This document shows positions 41,172 through 49,405 of a stretch of 64,000 bases of DNA, piece by piece. Position 1 is the stretch's first letter, and every line of letters begins with the position of its first letter. The notes below the pieces were generated by a model. That model was not told the DNA's origin and made no database searches. It was given only the letters and a program-made list of their open reading frames with translations. The translations under genes were made by a program, and so were the position numbers. The stretch lies in NCBI GenBank assembly GCA_947581925.1, contig CANPWB010000003.1, positions 31,978 through 95,977 of the forward strand. Reading direction: 5' to 3'. The stretch comes from an uncultured Clostridia bacterium. Lineage in GTDB: Bacteria; Bacillota; Clostridia; Christensenellales; CAG-917.

Positions 41172-41740
41172 GCCTATGTGGAGCTCCGCCCCACACCCTG
41201 GCAATGGGCTTCGTCGCCCCAAGTGGGGCTCTGCCCCACACGCACCTATGTGGGCTACTCGCCCACACTGCGGCAAGTGACTTCGTTGTCCTATGTGGGG
41301 CGCTGCCCCACTCCCCGGCAAAGGGCGCTTTACCCTTTGCGATCCTAAGCTAAAAACGCGCAAACGTCGCAACTTTTCGTTGCTAGTTCGCGCGTTTTTT
41401 TGATTTGTCTGCAATGCCCAAAACTCCTGCGAGAGAGCTTTGATATTAGCGTCACGCATTGTCCGAGGTTATTTACTAGAAACCCGGGGGATTCCTCGAC
41501 TTCGCTACGCTACGCTCGGAATGACACTTAATATTACCTGTCTCTAGCTCGTCGAAAAATCCCCCCCTGTTCAAGCTAATTGTTTTTATTTGTCATTTCG
41601 AGCTTGTCGAGAAATCCCCCTGTCCGAGCTTTCTTCTACACGACGTTGCCGACGCGATAATTTTGGGTTTGAAAAATACTTTTTCGCCCAATTTTCGCGA
41701 AAAAGTTGCAGACGTCGCGAGTTTTCGCGGCATATAATGC
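41172..41740. repeat. repeat cluster: C5 (reverse) and B3
   Basis: Family C copy 5 (41172-41450) starts 5 nt after the dapB stop with four successive GC-rich boxes, then a hairpin (41352-41400: ACGCGC/GCGCGT and GCAAC/GTTGC). Three family B half-modules follow (41486-41624). The remainder before glmM holds the glmM -10 box. Confidence 0.8.
41733..41738 (+). promoter_or_regulatory. -10 box directly before glmM (leaderless candidate)
   Basis: Perfect TATAAT ends 7 nt before the glmM ATG (41746), so transcription would start at or next to the ATG. No SD is present. A weak TTGCAG (41706-41711) lies 21 bp upstream. Confidence 0.45.
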
Positions 41741-41745
41741 TTTGT

Positions 41746-43071
41746 ATGCGCTATTTTGGGACGGACGGTATAAGGGATAGGGCGGACGCGCTCGTCTCGA
41801 ACAATATCCCTTATCTTTTGGGGAAAGCTCTTGGCGTGACGTGCGGCAAAGTCATTGTCGCGCGGGACGTGCGAGCAAGCTCGCCTACGGTGGAGCGGGG
41901 GCTCGTGGCGGGACTGCTTGACGGCGACGCGGAGATATATCTTGCGGGAGTACTTCCGACTCCCGCGCTCGCGTACATTGCGGGGGCGTACGACGCGCGC
42001 TTTGCCGTTATGATAACGGCGTCCCATAATCCGCCCGAATTCAACGGGCTCAAAGTTTTTTCGCGCAGAGGGGGAAAGCTATCCCTGCGCGAGGAGGAGG
42101 CGTTGGACTGCGCCCTCGCCGCGCTTGCAAAAAATATGCCCATACGCGAGGACGCCCTCGAGGCGCTTGCCGCTGACGTCTGCGAAAATCTCAAACCCTT
42201 GCCTCCGCACAGGGTGCGCATACTGCACAATGCGGAAGAGGAGTATCTTGCGCACGTGACCGCTATGTTTCCGCGTTTTGACGGCGAAAACGTCACGCTC
42301 GACCCCGCGTACGGCTGTATGTCGGGCATAGCGAGGCGCGCTTTTGAGGCGCTGGGCGCAAAAGTTTCGACGATAAACGACGAGCGCGACGGGGCAAAAG
42401 TCAACGTAGGGTGCGGCTCCACGCACATAGGCGCCCTTCTTTCCGCCACGCCCGACGGCTCCATAGGTTTTGCCTTTGACGGAGACGGCGACCGCGTTAT
42501 CGCCGCCGTGGAGGGCAGGGAATACGACGGCGACGCCATTTTGCTCGCGCTGTCCACGCTGTATCGTATCAAAGGCAAGCTCCGCAAAAAGATAGTGGTC
42601 GGCACCGAGCTTACAAACAGCAGACTGCAACGCGAGCTCTCCTCTCAAAATATCGCGCTCATGCGTACGCCCGTCGGGGACAAGTATGTGCGGGACGCGT
42701 TGCTCGAAAACGACTGCCCGCTCGGCGGCGAAAAGAGCGGACATATTCTCATGCTCGACAGGGCGACTACGGGCGACGGCCTCGTCACCGCGCTCTCCCT
42801 GCTCGAGACAAAGCGGACGCTAGGCGCGCTGCCCGCCTTTTTTCCATACCCCATGTTGCAATTCGATCTGCCGAGCGAGCGCCCCGCCGAAGAGCTGAAA
42901 AGCGACGCGATGCAAAAAAAACTTGCACTTGCAAAAGCCCTCTACGGAGAAAAAGGGCGATTTATACTGCGCGCAAGCGGCACGGAGCCCAAACTCCGCG
43001 TCGCCTACGAGTGCTTTTCGCCCGACTACCAAATAATCTTCAAAGAAATCGAAAACATTTTTAAAGAGTAA
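41746..43071 (+). CDS. glmM: Phosphoglucosamine mutase-type phosphohexomutase
   Basis: 441 residues from the ATG that gives the family start MRYFGTDGIR. Phosphoserine site TASHNPP with Ser93, metal-binding DGDGDR, substrate loop GGEKSGH, and phosphate-binding RASGTEP are all present. It converts glucosamine-6-phosphate to glucosamine-1-phosphate for UDP-GlcNAc synthesis. At 441 residues it is close to the GlmM norm of about 445. No SD precedes the ATG, and the frame runs upstream through repeat DNA; a second ATG three codons earlier (41737) overlaps the -10 box. C6 begins 7 nt after the stop. Confidence 0.85.
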   Translation: MRYFGTDGIRDRADALVSNNIPYLLGKALGVTCGKVIVARDVRASSPTVERGLVAGLLDGDAEIYLAGVLPTPALAYIAGAYDARFAVMITASHNPPEFNGLKVFSRRGGKLSLREEEALDCALAALAKNMPIREDALEALAADVCENLKPLPPHRVRILHNAEEEYLAHVTAMFPRFDGENVTLDPAYGCMSGIARRAFEALGAKVSTINDERDGAKVNVGCGSTHIGALLSATPDGSIGFAFDGDGDRVIAAVEGREYDGDAILLALSTLYRIKGKLRKKIVVGTELTNSRLQRELSSQNIALMRTPVGDKYVRDALLENDCPLGGEKSGHILMLDRATTGDGLVTALSLLETKRTLGALPAFFPYPMLQFDLPSERPAEELKSDAMQKKLALAKALYGEKGRFILRASGTEPKLRVAYECFSPDYQIIFKEIENIFKE

Positions 43072-43077
43072 AAAATG

Positions 43078-43623
43078 CGGGGCTCTGCCCCACACCTCGG
43101 CAAGGGACTTCGTCCCCTGCACCCCAAGCTAAAAAGCGCGAATGTGGCTCTTTTAAAACCCCATAAAATCACTGCGTAATTTTGCGGTGACCCCCACATA
43201 GCCAACATTCGCGCTTTTGGATTGTGTGTATGATATGAACTCCTGCGGGAGAGTTTAATATTGAAGTAATTCAAAGTACGAAAGTTACTTAGGCGCCCCT
43301 TCGGGACTCCTTGATATCATCTGACTGGGGGATTTCTCCCTATACCCCACAAAATCACTTCGTAATTTTGCGGGGACCCCATGTCGCTCGAAATGACACG
43401 TTATATTACCTGTCATGCTGAGCCTGTCGAAGAATCCCCTAGTTTCATAGTAAAAAACCTCGGATATCGCTACCGTCAATATCAAGCTCTCACGCAGGAG
43501 TTTTGGGCATTGCAAACAAATCAAAAACGCGAGCGACGGCAAGTATTTGCCTAGCTCGCGTTTTTAGCTTGGGATTGCAAAGGGCAAAGCGCCCTTTGCC
43601 GAGGTGTGGGGCAGCGCCCCACA
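43078..43623. repeat. repeat cluster: C6 with A inside, B4 with A inside, C7
   Basis: Family C copy 6 (43078-43258, reverse) has a family A element (about 43156-43200) in its hairpin loop. A family B pair (43326-43440) is split by another family A element (about 43338-43387). Family C copy 7 (43475-43623, forward) has hairpin arms ACGCGAGC/GCTCGCGT and GGCAA/TTGCC and ends 4 nt from the lipoprotein stop. Confidence 0.82.
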
Positions 43624-43627
43624 TATA

Positions 43628-46525
43628 TTAACCTTCTTGCGACTCCTGCGGAAAACCGATGCCGATGAGTGTGGGGGCAGCGGCTCCGTCTTTGAGCTCC
43701 CAGATGTTTTTGGAGGCGTCCTCGTTGCCGCCCGCCCAGCCGAGGTTGTCCTTGATGTCGTCGGTGTTGGTGCCGAACACTATTTTTTTGTCGGCGAAGT
43801 CGGCTTTATCGCGGGGAGTGCCGAGGCTGCAGATCGCGTTTTCGGTCGTCTGTTCGTCGGCGCTGTCACCCTCTTCTTTGGGCGCGAATTCCGAGCCGTT
43901 GTAAGTCGTGCCGTTGACGGTGACCTTGCCGTTTTTCGCATAGTAGCCCGAGGTGATAGACGCGTCCTTGTCGAGCGCGCCGAACAAAAATCCCGCGTGG
44001 ATGAGGTCTGTTTTGTCCGTATTGTAGGACACCGTGACGGTTACGAGCGTAAAGTTGTTTGCAAACTTGCTGTGCTTGCTTAGGCCTATCATACCGCCGA
44101 CGTACAGATCCGCGGATTTGACCGCCGCGTCCGCGCTCGCGGAGACGGAGCCCTCCGAATAGCAGCGGTTGATGGCGCCGAGTCCCTTTTCCTTGTCGGA
44201 TTGATTGTCCGTACGCGAGGTGCTGTTGAGTCCTACGAACCCGCCTATATGCGCGTCCTGGTTCGCGATGAGCGTAAACGTGATATGTGCGGTCGAGTAG
44301 CTGTTGATGATGTCGCCCTCGTTGCGTCCTACAAATCCGCCGACCGCAAGCAGTTGAAGGCTGGCGGTGGAGCCGAGGGAGAGAGCGGAAGTATTGAAAG
44401 TCGCATGGCTCTTGGATATGCTGCCCTCGTTGTGCCCGATAAGTCCGCCGATATATGCGGTGCCGCCTGCTAAAACTCCTTCGTTTACGGTGAGGGTAGC
44501 TTCGCATGCGGACACGTTCGCTACGCTGTTGCCTGCGACAGCGCCGATCATAAGCCCGGAGAATTCCGCGGTAGTCTTGACTTCTGAAACAGTGAGAGTC
44601 GCGGTGCAGTTGGATATCGTCGTCGAGGAGCCGCTCTCGCCCACTAAGGCGCCGATATGCAGACCGCTTGCGGTGAGCCCGGAGAGGAGAGTGAGGGTGA
44701 CTTTGCACTCGCTTATTGTGCCCTTCTCCTCGTCGTTGGACGTGCCGCTCAGCTTGCCGGTAAGACCGCCGATGTATGTGAGTCCCGCGTTTTCGGGCAG
44801 TGTGAATGTTATATTTGTGACGACGCAATTTGTGAACAACCCGCCGCTCACGCTTGCGAGCGCACCGAGACAGAGCTCGGCATTTGCAGAAGTAGCGCTC
44901 AAGGCGATATTTTCAACGGTCAGATTTTTCACGGCGCCGTTGACGTATCCGAAGAGAGAGGCGAAGTTTGCGCCCTCGACAGTTGCGTTTGAAAGTTTAT
45001 AGCTGCCGCTAAGCGCCAGCTCTCTTTCGCTGCCTTCTGTGTAGTTTCCGCCGTCTATTATACCCGCGAAAGGATGCGCCGCGTCAAACAGGGGAGAGAG
45101 TTGCGCTCCTTTAAAGTTGATATCCGCGGTGAATTTTATCGTCGCCGTCAAATATTCGTCAAGCGCCTTTTGCTTGTCCTCGGGGACAGGCTCGCCCTCT
45201 TTGATCGCGTTTATCTCCGAGAGCAGCTTTCCGATGGGCTCTGCAAGTTTGGTATTATAATCATCGGCGGAGCCTATCTCTATTCTCTTCACCCAATTCG
45301 CATACAGCTTGAGGGTGACGGGGCGGAAGTTTTGCTCTCCCTCGGGGATCTCGTCGTCATGCGCGGCGTCCATAGGCGATGTGGCGGAATCTTTGTTTAA
45401 AGAGTTTCCGTTTTCGTCAAAGGTCTCAAACACGAATTTCTGCACGTTGCGGACAGGATCCTCGCCCTCCTTCTCGCTTTCGGTGGTGTAGACAAAATAC
45501 CAATGGTCGAAATCGTAACCCATTGCATGGTCCGTCGTTTCGGACAGCGTGGGGACAAACTTATCTGCCTCGGGTATTTTGTCGCCGAGGCGGTAGGTTA
45601 TCGCGTCTTTGTTGAGAGCAGTCTCGCTCGTTTCGCTCTCATAATACTCCACTGTCACAAGGGGCAGGTCGCTCTCAAACATGGCGTAGAGAGTGAGGGG
45701 CTTGTCATAGGAGTACGCGATCTTGCGCACTGCTACGTCCGTCGCGTTTTTGGACGCCCACTCGGTGAATTGTACGGGATGTTGCACGGTCGCGCCGCTG
45801 CTGTCTTTCAAGGGCGTGCCGTCCTCGCCGAGGGTGTCCGCCATATAGTACCAAAAACAGAAGTTGTCCTTTGTCGTCCCTTCCGCCGCGGGTCTGGATG
45901 GCACGGCTATCCTCGATGGAGTAGTGGTGTTGTAGGTGGAGTAGATGGTAGTATTCTCTCCTATCGCGCCTTCCGCGAACGTGATGTCCGTTGCGGGCAC
46001 GGGGATAGTGTTGTCCCCGTCCTTGACAGGCTCGCCGAGGGAGTTTTTGAGGACGTCCGTAGAGTCTACGCCCTCAGTGGCGTGACCGTTCGGGTCCAAG
46101 ACATACTTGCCGTTTTCATAGGATATTGTGGTGTAGATGTCGGGGATATGATAGTATTTCTTCGCCTCGAAATTCGCGCGGATCGTCGTGTTGGAGACTA
46201 TTTTCGTCCCGCCTTCGCCAAAGATAAAAGTCTCGTTGTTTGCGATCCAGCCTTTAAAATCATAGCCTCGCTTTGTCGGCACAATGGGATCGCCGTTTTT
46301 TTTGAGAGGCTCGGGGATGGTGTCGCCGTACTTGACGCCCGTGATGGGGGCGAGCGCCTCTTCATCCCATAATGCGCCGTTCAGATCGAATGTCACGGTG
46401 TAGGTGCTCTGAGATGGATTCTCGGGACTGAGCGGATTCGAGGGATCGGGGTCGCATGCGACAAGCGCCGCCGCAAGCAACGCTACAAGCAGGACAATAA
46501 ATATCAAACCGATACGCTTTTTCAT
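43628..46525 (-). CDS. Surface lipoprotein with Flg_new (InlB B-like) and GLUG repeats
   Basis: 965 residues with SD GGAG. Lipoprotein signal peptide ending ALVAC (lipid-attachment Cys24), a Pro/Ser/Asn linker, then several Flg_new/InlB-B type domains (YTVTFDLNGA..., GYDFKGW, later FDHWYF). The C-terminal half has six or more GLUG motifs (IGGLIGHNEGSI, VGGFVGRNEGDI, IGGFVGLNS) in a beta-helical array. These occur in adhesins and glycan-binding surface proteins. It is attached to the outer face of the membrane. Promoter at 46586-46613. Confidence 0.82.
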   Translation of the reverse strand: MKKRIGLIFIVLLVALLAAALVACDPDPSNPLSPENPSQSTYTVTFDLNGALWDEEALAPITGVKYGDTIPEPLKKNGDPIVPTKRGYDFKGWIANNETFIFGEGGTKIVSNTTIRANFEAKKYYHIPDIYTTISYENGKYVLDPNGHATEGVDSTDVLKNSLGEPVKDGDNTIPVPATDITFAEGAIGENTTIYSTYNTTTPSRIAVPSRPAAEGTTKDNFCFWYYMADTLGEDGTPLKDSSGATVQHPVQFTEWASKNATDVAVRKIAYSYDKPLTLYAMFESDLPLVTVEYYESETSETALNKDAITYRLGDKIPEADKFVPTLSETTDHAMGYDFDHWYFVYTTESEKEGEDPVRNVQKFVFETFDENGNSLNKDSATSPMDAAHDDEIPEGEQNFRPVTLKLYANWVKRIEIGSADDYNTKLAEPIGKLLSEINAIKEGEPVPEDKQKALDEYLTATIKFTADINFKGAQLSPLFDAAHPFAGIIDGGNYTEGSERELALSGSYKLSNATVEGANFASLFGYVNGAVKNLTVENIALSATSANAELCLGALASVSGGLFTNCVVTNITFTLPENAGLTYIGGLTGKLSGTSNDEEKGTISECKVTLTLLSGLTASGLHIGALVGESGSSTTISNCTATLTVSEVKTTAEFSGLMIGAVAGNSVANVSACEATLTVNEGVLAGGTAYIGGLIGHNEGSISKSHATFNTSALSLGSTASLQLLAVGGFVGRNEGDIINSYSTAHITFTLIANQDAHIGGFVGLNSTSRTDNQSDKEKGLGAINRCYSEGSVSASADAAVKSADLYVGGMIGLSKHSKFANNFTLVTVTVSYNTDKTDLIHAGFLFGALDKDASITSGYYAKNGKVTVNGTTYNGSEFAPKEEGDSADEQTTENAICSLGTPRDKADFADKKIVFGTNTDDIKDNLGWAGGNEDASKNIWELKDGAAAPTLIGIGFPQESQEG

Positions 46526-46585
46526 AAGATACTCCGTGCGCGCATTGCGCGCTTAAAGATTATTATACATAAAAATGCAAGTTAT

Positions 46586-46613
46586 ATTATACATCAAAAA
46601 ACCATAATATCAA
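46586..46613 (-). promoter_or_regulatory. promoter of the GLUG lipoprotein gene
   Basis: Minus strand: TTGATA (46613-46608), 16 bp, TATAAT (46591-46586). Confidence 0.6.
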
Positions 46614-46728
46614 CCAAAATTTGCCCTTCGCCGCAAAAAATAAATATAAATTAAGAAAAATTCGCCATTTTTGCGAGGAGAATAGCGCACTCGGTCAAAG
46701 TGAACGGCATTTATAAGTGCACTCGGGC

Positions 46729-47510
46729 AGAAGGCGCATATAGAACTTCAGCACGTCCTGCGTTGGTGTCTCAGACATAGTTATTGAAAGACCCAACCTC
46801 TACCTAGTGTTACGTTATGAGACGGGACCCCCACCACCGCGCTACCGCGCGGTGGTGGGGGTCACTGTTATCTAGCGTAACGCAAGATAGAAGTATTACG
46901 GGGTCCCCAAAATAATTACGAAGTGATTTTTTGGGGTGAGGACTTGGGGATTCCTCGACTGCGCTACGCTCCGCTCGGAATGACAATTTAAAAACATGTC
47001 ATTTTGAGCGATATGGGGGTCCCCACAAAAACATGAAATGTTTTTGTGGGGTAAGGAGTCGAAACATCCCCTTGTTATACCCCACAAAATCACTGTGTAA
47101 TTTTGTGGTGACCCCGATCAAATACCCCATAAAATCACTGTGTAATTTTGTGGTGACCCCGATCAAATACCCCATAAAATCACTGCGTAATTATTTTGGG
47201 GACCCCGATCTAAAACCCCATATAATTCGTTCCACTCACGTCACATTTCTCCACTGCGACTCATTGTCACTCATTATTATGGGGACCCCGATGACGCTCA
47301 GACAAAGGTAACGTTAATCACTCGGACAAAGCGCCACGTAGATATCAAGCTCTCACGCAGGAGTTTTGACACTTGAAATCAATCAAAAAGCGCGAATGTG
47401 GACGATAAAAGAGCCACATTCGCGCTTTTTAGCTTGGGATTGCAAAGGGCAGGCCCTTTGCCGGGGCGTGGGGTAGCGCCCCACCTAGGGCGTACAGGGC
47501 TCGCAGCCCA
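46729..47510. repeat. repeat cluster: E, hairpin, A, B with A inside, A array, C8
   Basis: In order: family E (46729-46801, reverse), a 16-bp perfect inverted repeat (46826-46863), family A (46899-46938), family B pair (46945-47070) with a family A element inside its second half (about 47012-47053), a head-to-tail array of four family A units (47080-47294), and family C copy 8 (47342-47510), which ends 3 nt from the mscS stop. No gene is seen in this 988-bp gap. Confidence 0.8.
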
Positions 47511-47513
47511 CGA

Positions 47514-48554
47514 TCATTTTTCGGACAATTTCTCCTCGAAGTTTTCGGGTTGGTTGACGACGATTTGGGGGAAGGGGATGGAGATATTGTTTTCGTCGAA
47601 CAGCAGTTTGAATTCGCGATTCATTGCGCGCTGGACGGCATAGAGATCCTCTTCTTTGCAATGTGCGATGAACAGCAGTTCCACGCCAGATTCGCCGAGC
47701 GCGTTTATGCCGAGGTATTCTATGGTATTGTCAAGTTTGTAGGGGATGTTTTGCGTTATCCTTTCAATGTTGTCGAATATCACCTGTTCCACGCGGGGGA
47801 TAGACTCGCGATAGTCGATGGAGATATAGCATTTTGCGATGGAGTGTTGCTTTGTCTGATTGACGAGGGATACAATTTGCGAATTGTTGATTATGTTGAT
47901 ATTTCCGCACCAATCCATGACTTTTGTCGTCCTTATGCCGATCTCCATGACGGTGCCGCGCCAATCGTTGACGATGACGGTATCACCGACCTCGAACGAG
48001 CCCTCGAATACGAGGAAAATGCCCGCGACTACGTCGGCGACCAAGCTCTGCGCGCCGAGGCCTATGACCAGCGTGACGATCCCTGCGCTTGCGATTAGCG
48101 CCGAGGTGTTGACCCCGAACGCGCCGAGTACTAGCATCACTGTGACTATTGCAACCACCCATTTTATGAAACTTTCGATGAGCTTTATGATGGTGATGCC
48201 GCGGGGCGTGTGCGCAAAGCCTTTGCGAGTCACCAAGCGCAGCAGCAACGAGATGACAGTGGCGATTGTCACCGCGCGGATACTTTTGATAATCGCGGGT
48301 ATCCAATTTGAGTATACCGTGTTGATAAAGGAGTTGTTTGAGATGTTCTTGTCAAATACGGAGCCTTCCATCACGACCGTGCCGTCGGGGAGTACGGTCT
48401 CCTGCCCGAATATCTTTGTAGCGAACACCAGCGACAATATTGTCGTCACTATGCCGATTACAAACAGCGCCAGCCCGATCATATGTCGGACGGACACCTT
48501 TTTGTTTTTGATAGTCACGGTCATTTTCTGCTTTTCGTCTTGATCGTCGTCCAT
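47514..48554 (-). CDS. MscS family mechanosensitive channel
   Basis: 346 residues with SD AAGGAG. Three N-terminal helices, the last being the pore helix TM3 with the Gly/Ala pattern ALIASAGIVTLVIGLGAQSLV, followed by the MscS beta domain (FEVGDTVIVNDWRGTVMEIGIRTT) and the C-terminal alpha/beta domain. A loop of about 45 residues between helices 1 and 2 is polar. It opens under membrane tension to release solutes on osmotic downshock. Confidence 0.92.
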   Translation of the reverse strand: MDDDQDEKQKMTVTIKNKKVSVRHMIGLALFVIGIVTTILSLVFATKIFGQETVLPDGTVVMEGSVFDKNISNNSFINTVYSNWIPAIIKSIRAVTIATVISLLLRLVTRKGFAHTPRGITIIKLIESFIKWVVAIVTVMLVLGAFGVNTSALIASAGIVTLVIGLGAQSLVADVVAGIFLVFEGSFEVGDTVIVNDWRGTVMEIGIRTTKVMDWCGNINIINNSQIVSLVNQTKQHSIAKCYISIDYRESIPRVEQVIFDNIERITQNIPYKLDNTIEYLGINALGESGVELLFIAHCKEEDLYAVQRAMNREFKLLFDENNISIPFPQIVVNQPENFEEKLSEK

Positions 48555-48666
48555 CTTTGCTCCTTCTCGCCGCGAGGCGAATCATTGCCGTGAGGCAAGT
48601 TTGCTTGTAAGCGCGCCCTGTCGAAATCGCGCGTATTATGTCGGTTTTTGCAATATTTCGGGCGTT

Positions 48667-49164
48667 CTAACCCTGTTTTTTCATGGTGTGCAGCTTTTTT
48701 GAGGCGTACACCGTTTCGTTCAGGCCGGATTTGCCTTTGACTTCGAGCGTGTACGTCCTGTCCTCGCCCAGGCCCTTGAAAGTCCCCGTATTCATGCCGG
48801 GAGAGAGGGCGCGCTCTTGTCTTGTCAAAGAGTTGTATACGGCTACGGTAAGCCCGCTCGCGTCCGCGGGGACTTCTATGGAGTAGGATATTTCCGAAAA
48901 TGTCACTGTGGTGGACGATATCTGCACCGTTATGCCCGTGCCCGTCCCTCCGAGCGCGCCGCCGAAAAGCAGCACCGCGACCAAAGACGCCGCAAGTAAC
49001 GTCATGACCGCCTTAGCCGCTCCGTGCGTATTGCCGTAGTTGTCGGGCGCCTCATAAAACTCCTTGGGCGTGGGATTGCCGCCGAACTCGTTTTTTGTCG
49101 CCGCGTCGTTTTTTGTGGAGCCGCGCGCGGCATCGTAGTTTTTCGGAGAAAGGTCGTTCTTCAT
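48667..49164 (-). CDS. Single-span membrane protein with a small beta-rich outer domain
   Basis: 165 residues with SD AAGGA. A hydrophilic, Asn/Lys-rich cytosolic tail (1-48), one helix (about 50-70), then about 90 residues of beta-strand character with FN3-like spacing (ITVQISSTTVTFSEISYSI, GLTVAVYNS, TYTLEVKGKS). No family is recognised. It lies 112 bp upstream of mscS on the same strand, but a shared transcript is not certain. Confidence 0.6.
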   Translation of the reverse strand: MKNDLSPKNYDAARGSTKNDAATKNEFGGNPTPKEFYEAPDNYGNTHGAAKAVMTLLAASLVAVLLFGGALGGTGTGITVQISSTTVTFSEISYSIEVPADASGLTVAVYNSLTRQERALSPGMNTGTFKGLGEDRTYTLEVKGKSGLNETVYASKKLHTMKKQG

Positions 49165-49405
49165 TCTCTGTCCTTTTTGCCGCCGTTGGGATAGCCGCCG
49201 CTAATTGGCGTCCCGCCCTTTATATGTTTTGCCGCAAAAGCAGTCGCCGCCAATGCGCTTGCGTACTACTTGCTTTTTTGCAAAAAAACGCACATCTATC
49301 CTTTGGCAATCAATAATTTTATTTGAATACGGCCGAAAAGTCAATAACATTCGGCGCATATTTTGTTTCGCCGCCGCATATCTTTAAGCGAATATGGAGG
49401 ATCTT

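Noticed and set aside
41352..41400. Integron attC site
   Set aside because: The hairpin has an asymmetric bulge and sits after stop codons like an attC, but lacks the RYYYAAC/GTTRRRY core pair, the orientations are mixed, and no integrase is seen.
46826..46863. Rho-independent terminator
   Set aside because: The 16-bp perfect inverted repeat lacks a T run, and no gene ends nearby; it is probably a divergent family A relative.
47080..47294. CRISPR array
   Set aside because: Units are palindromes separated by a conserved short linker, not by unique spacers, and no cas gene is present.
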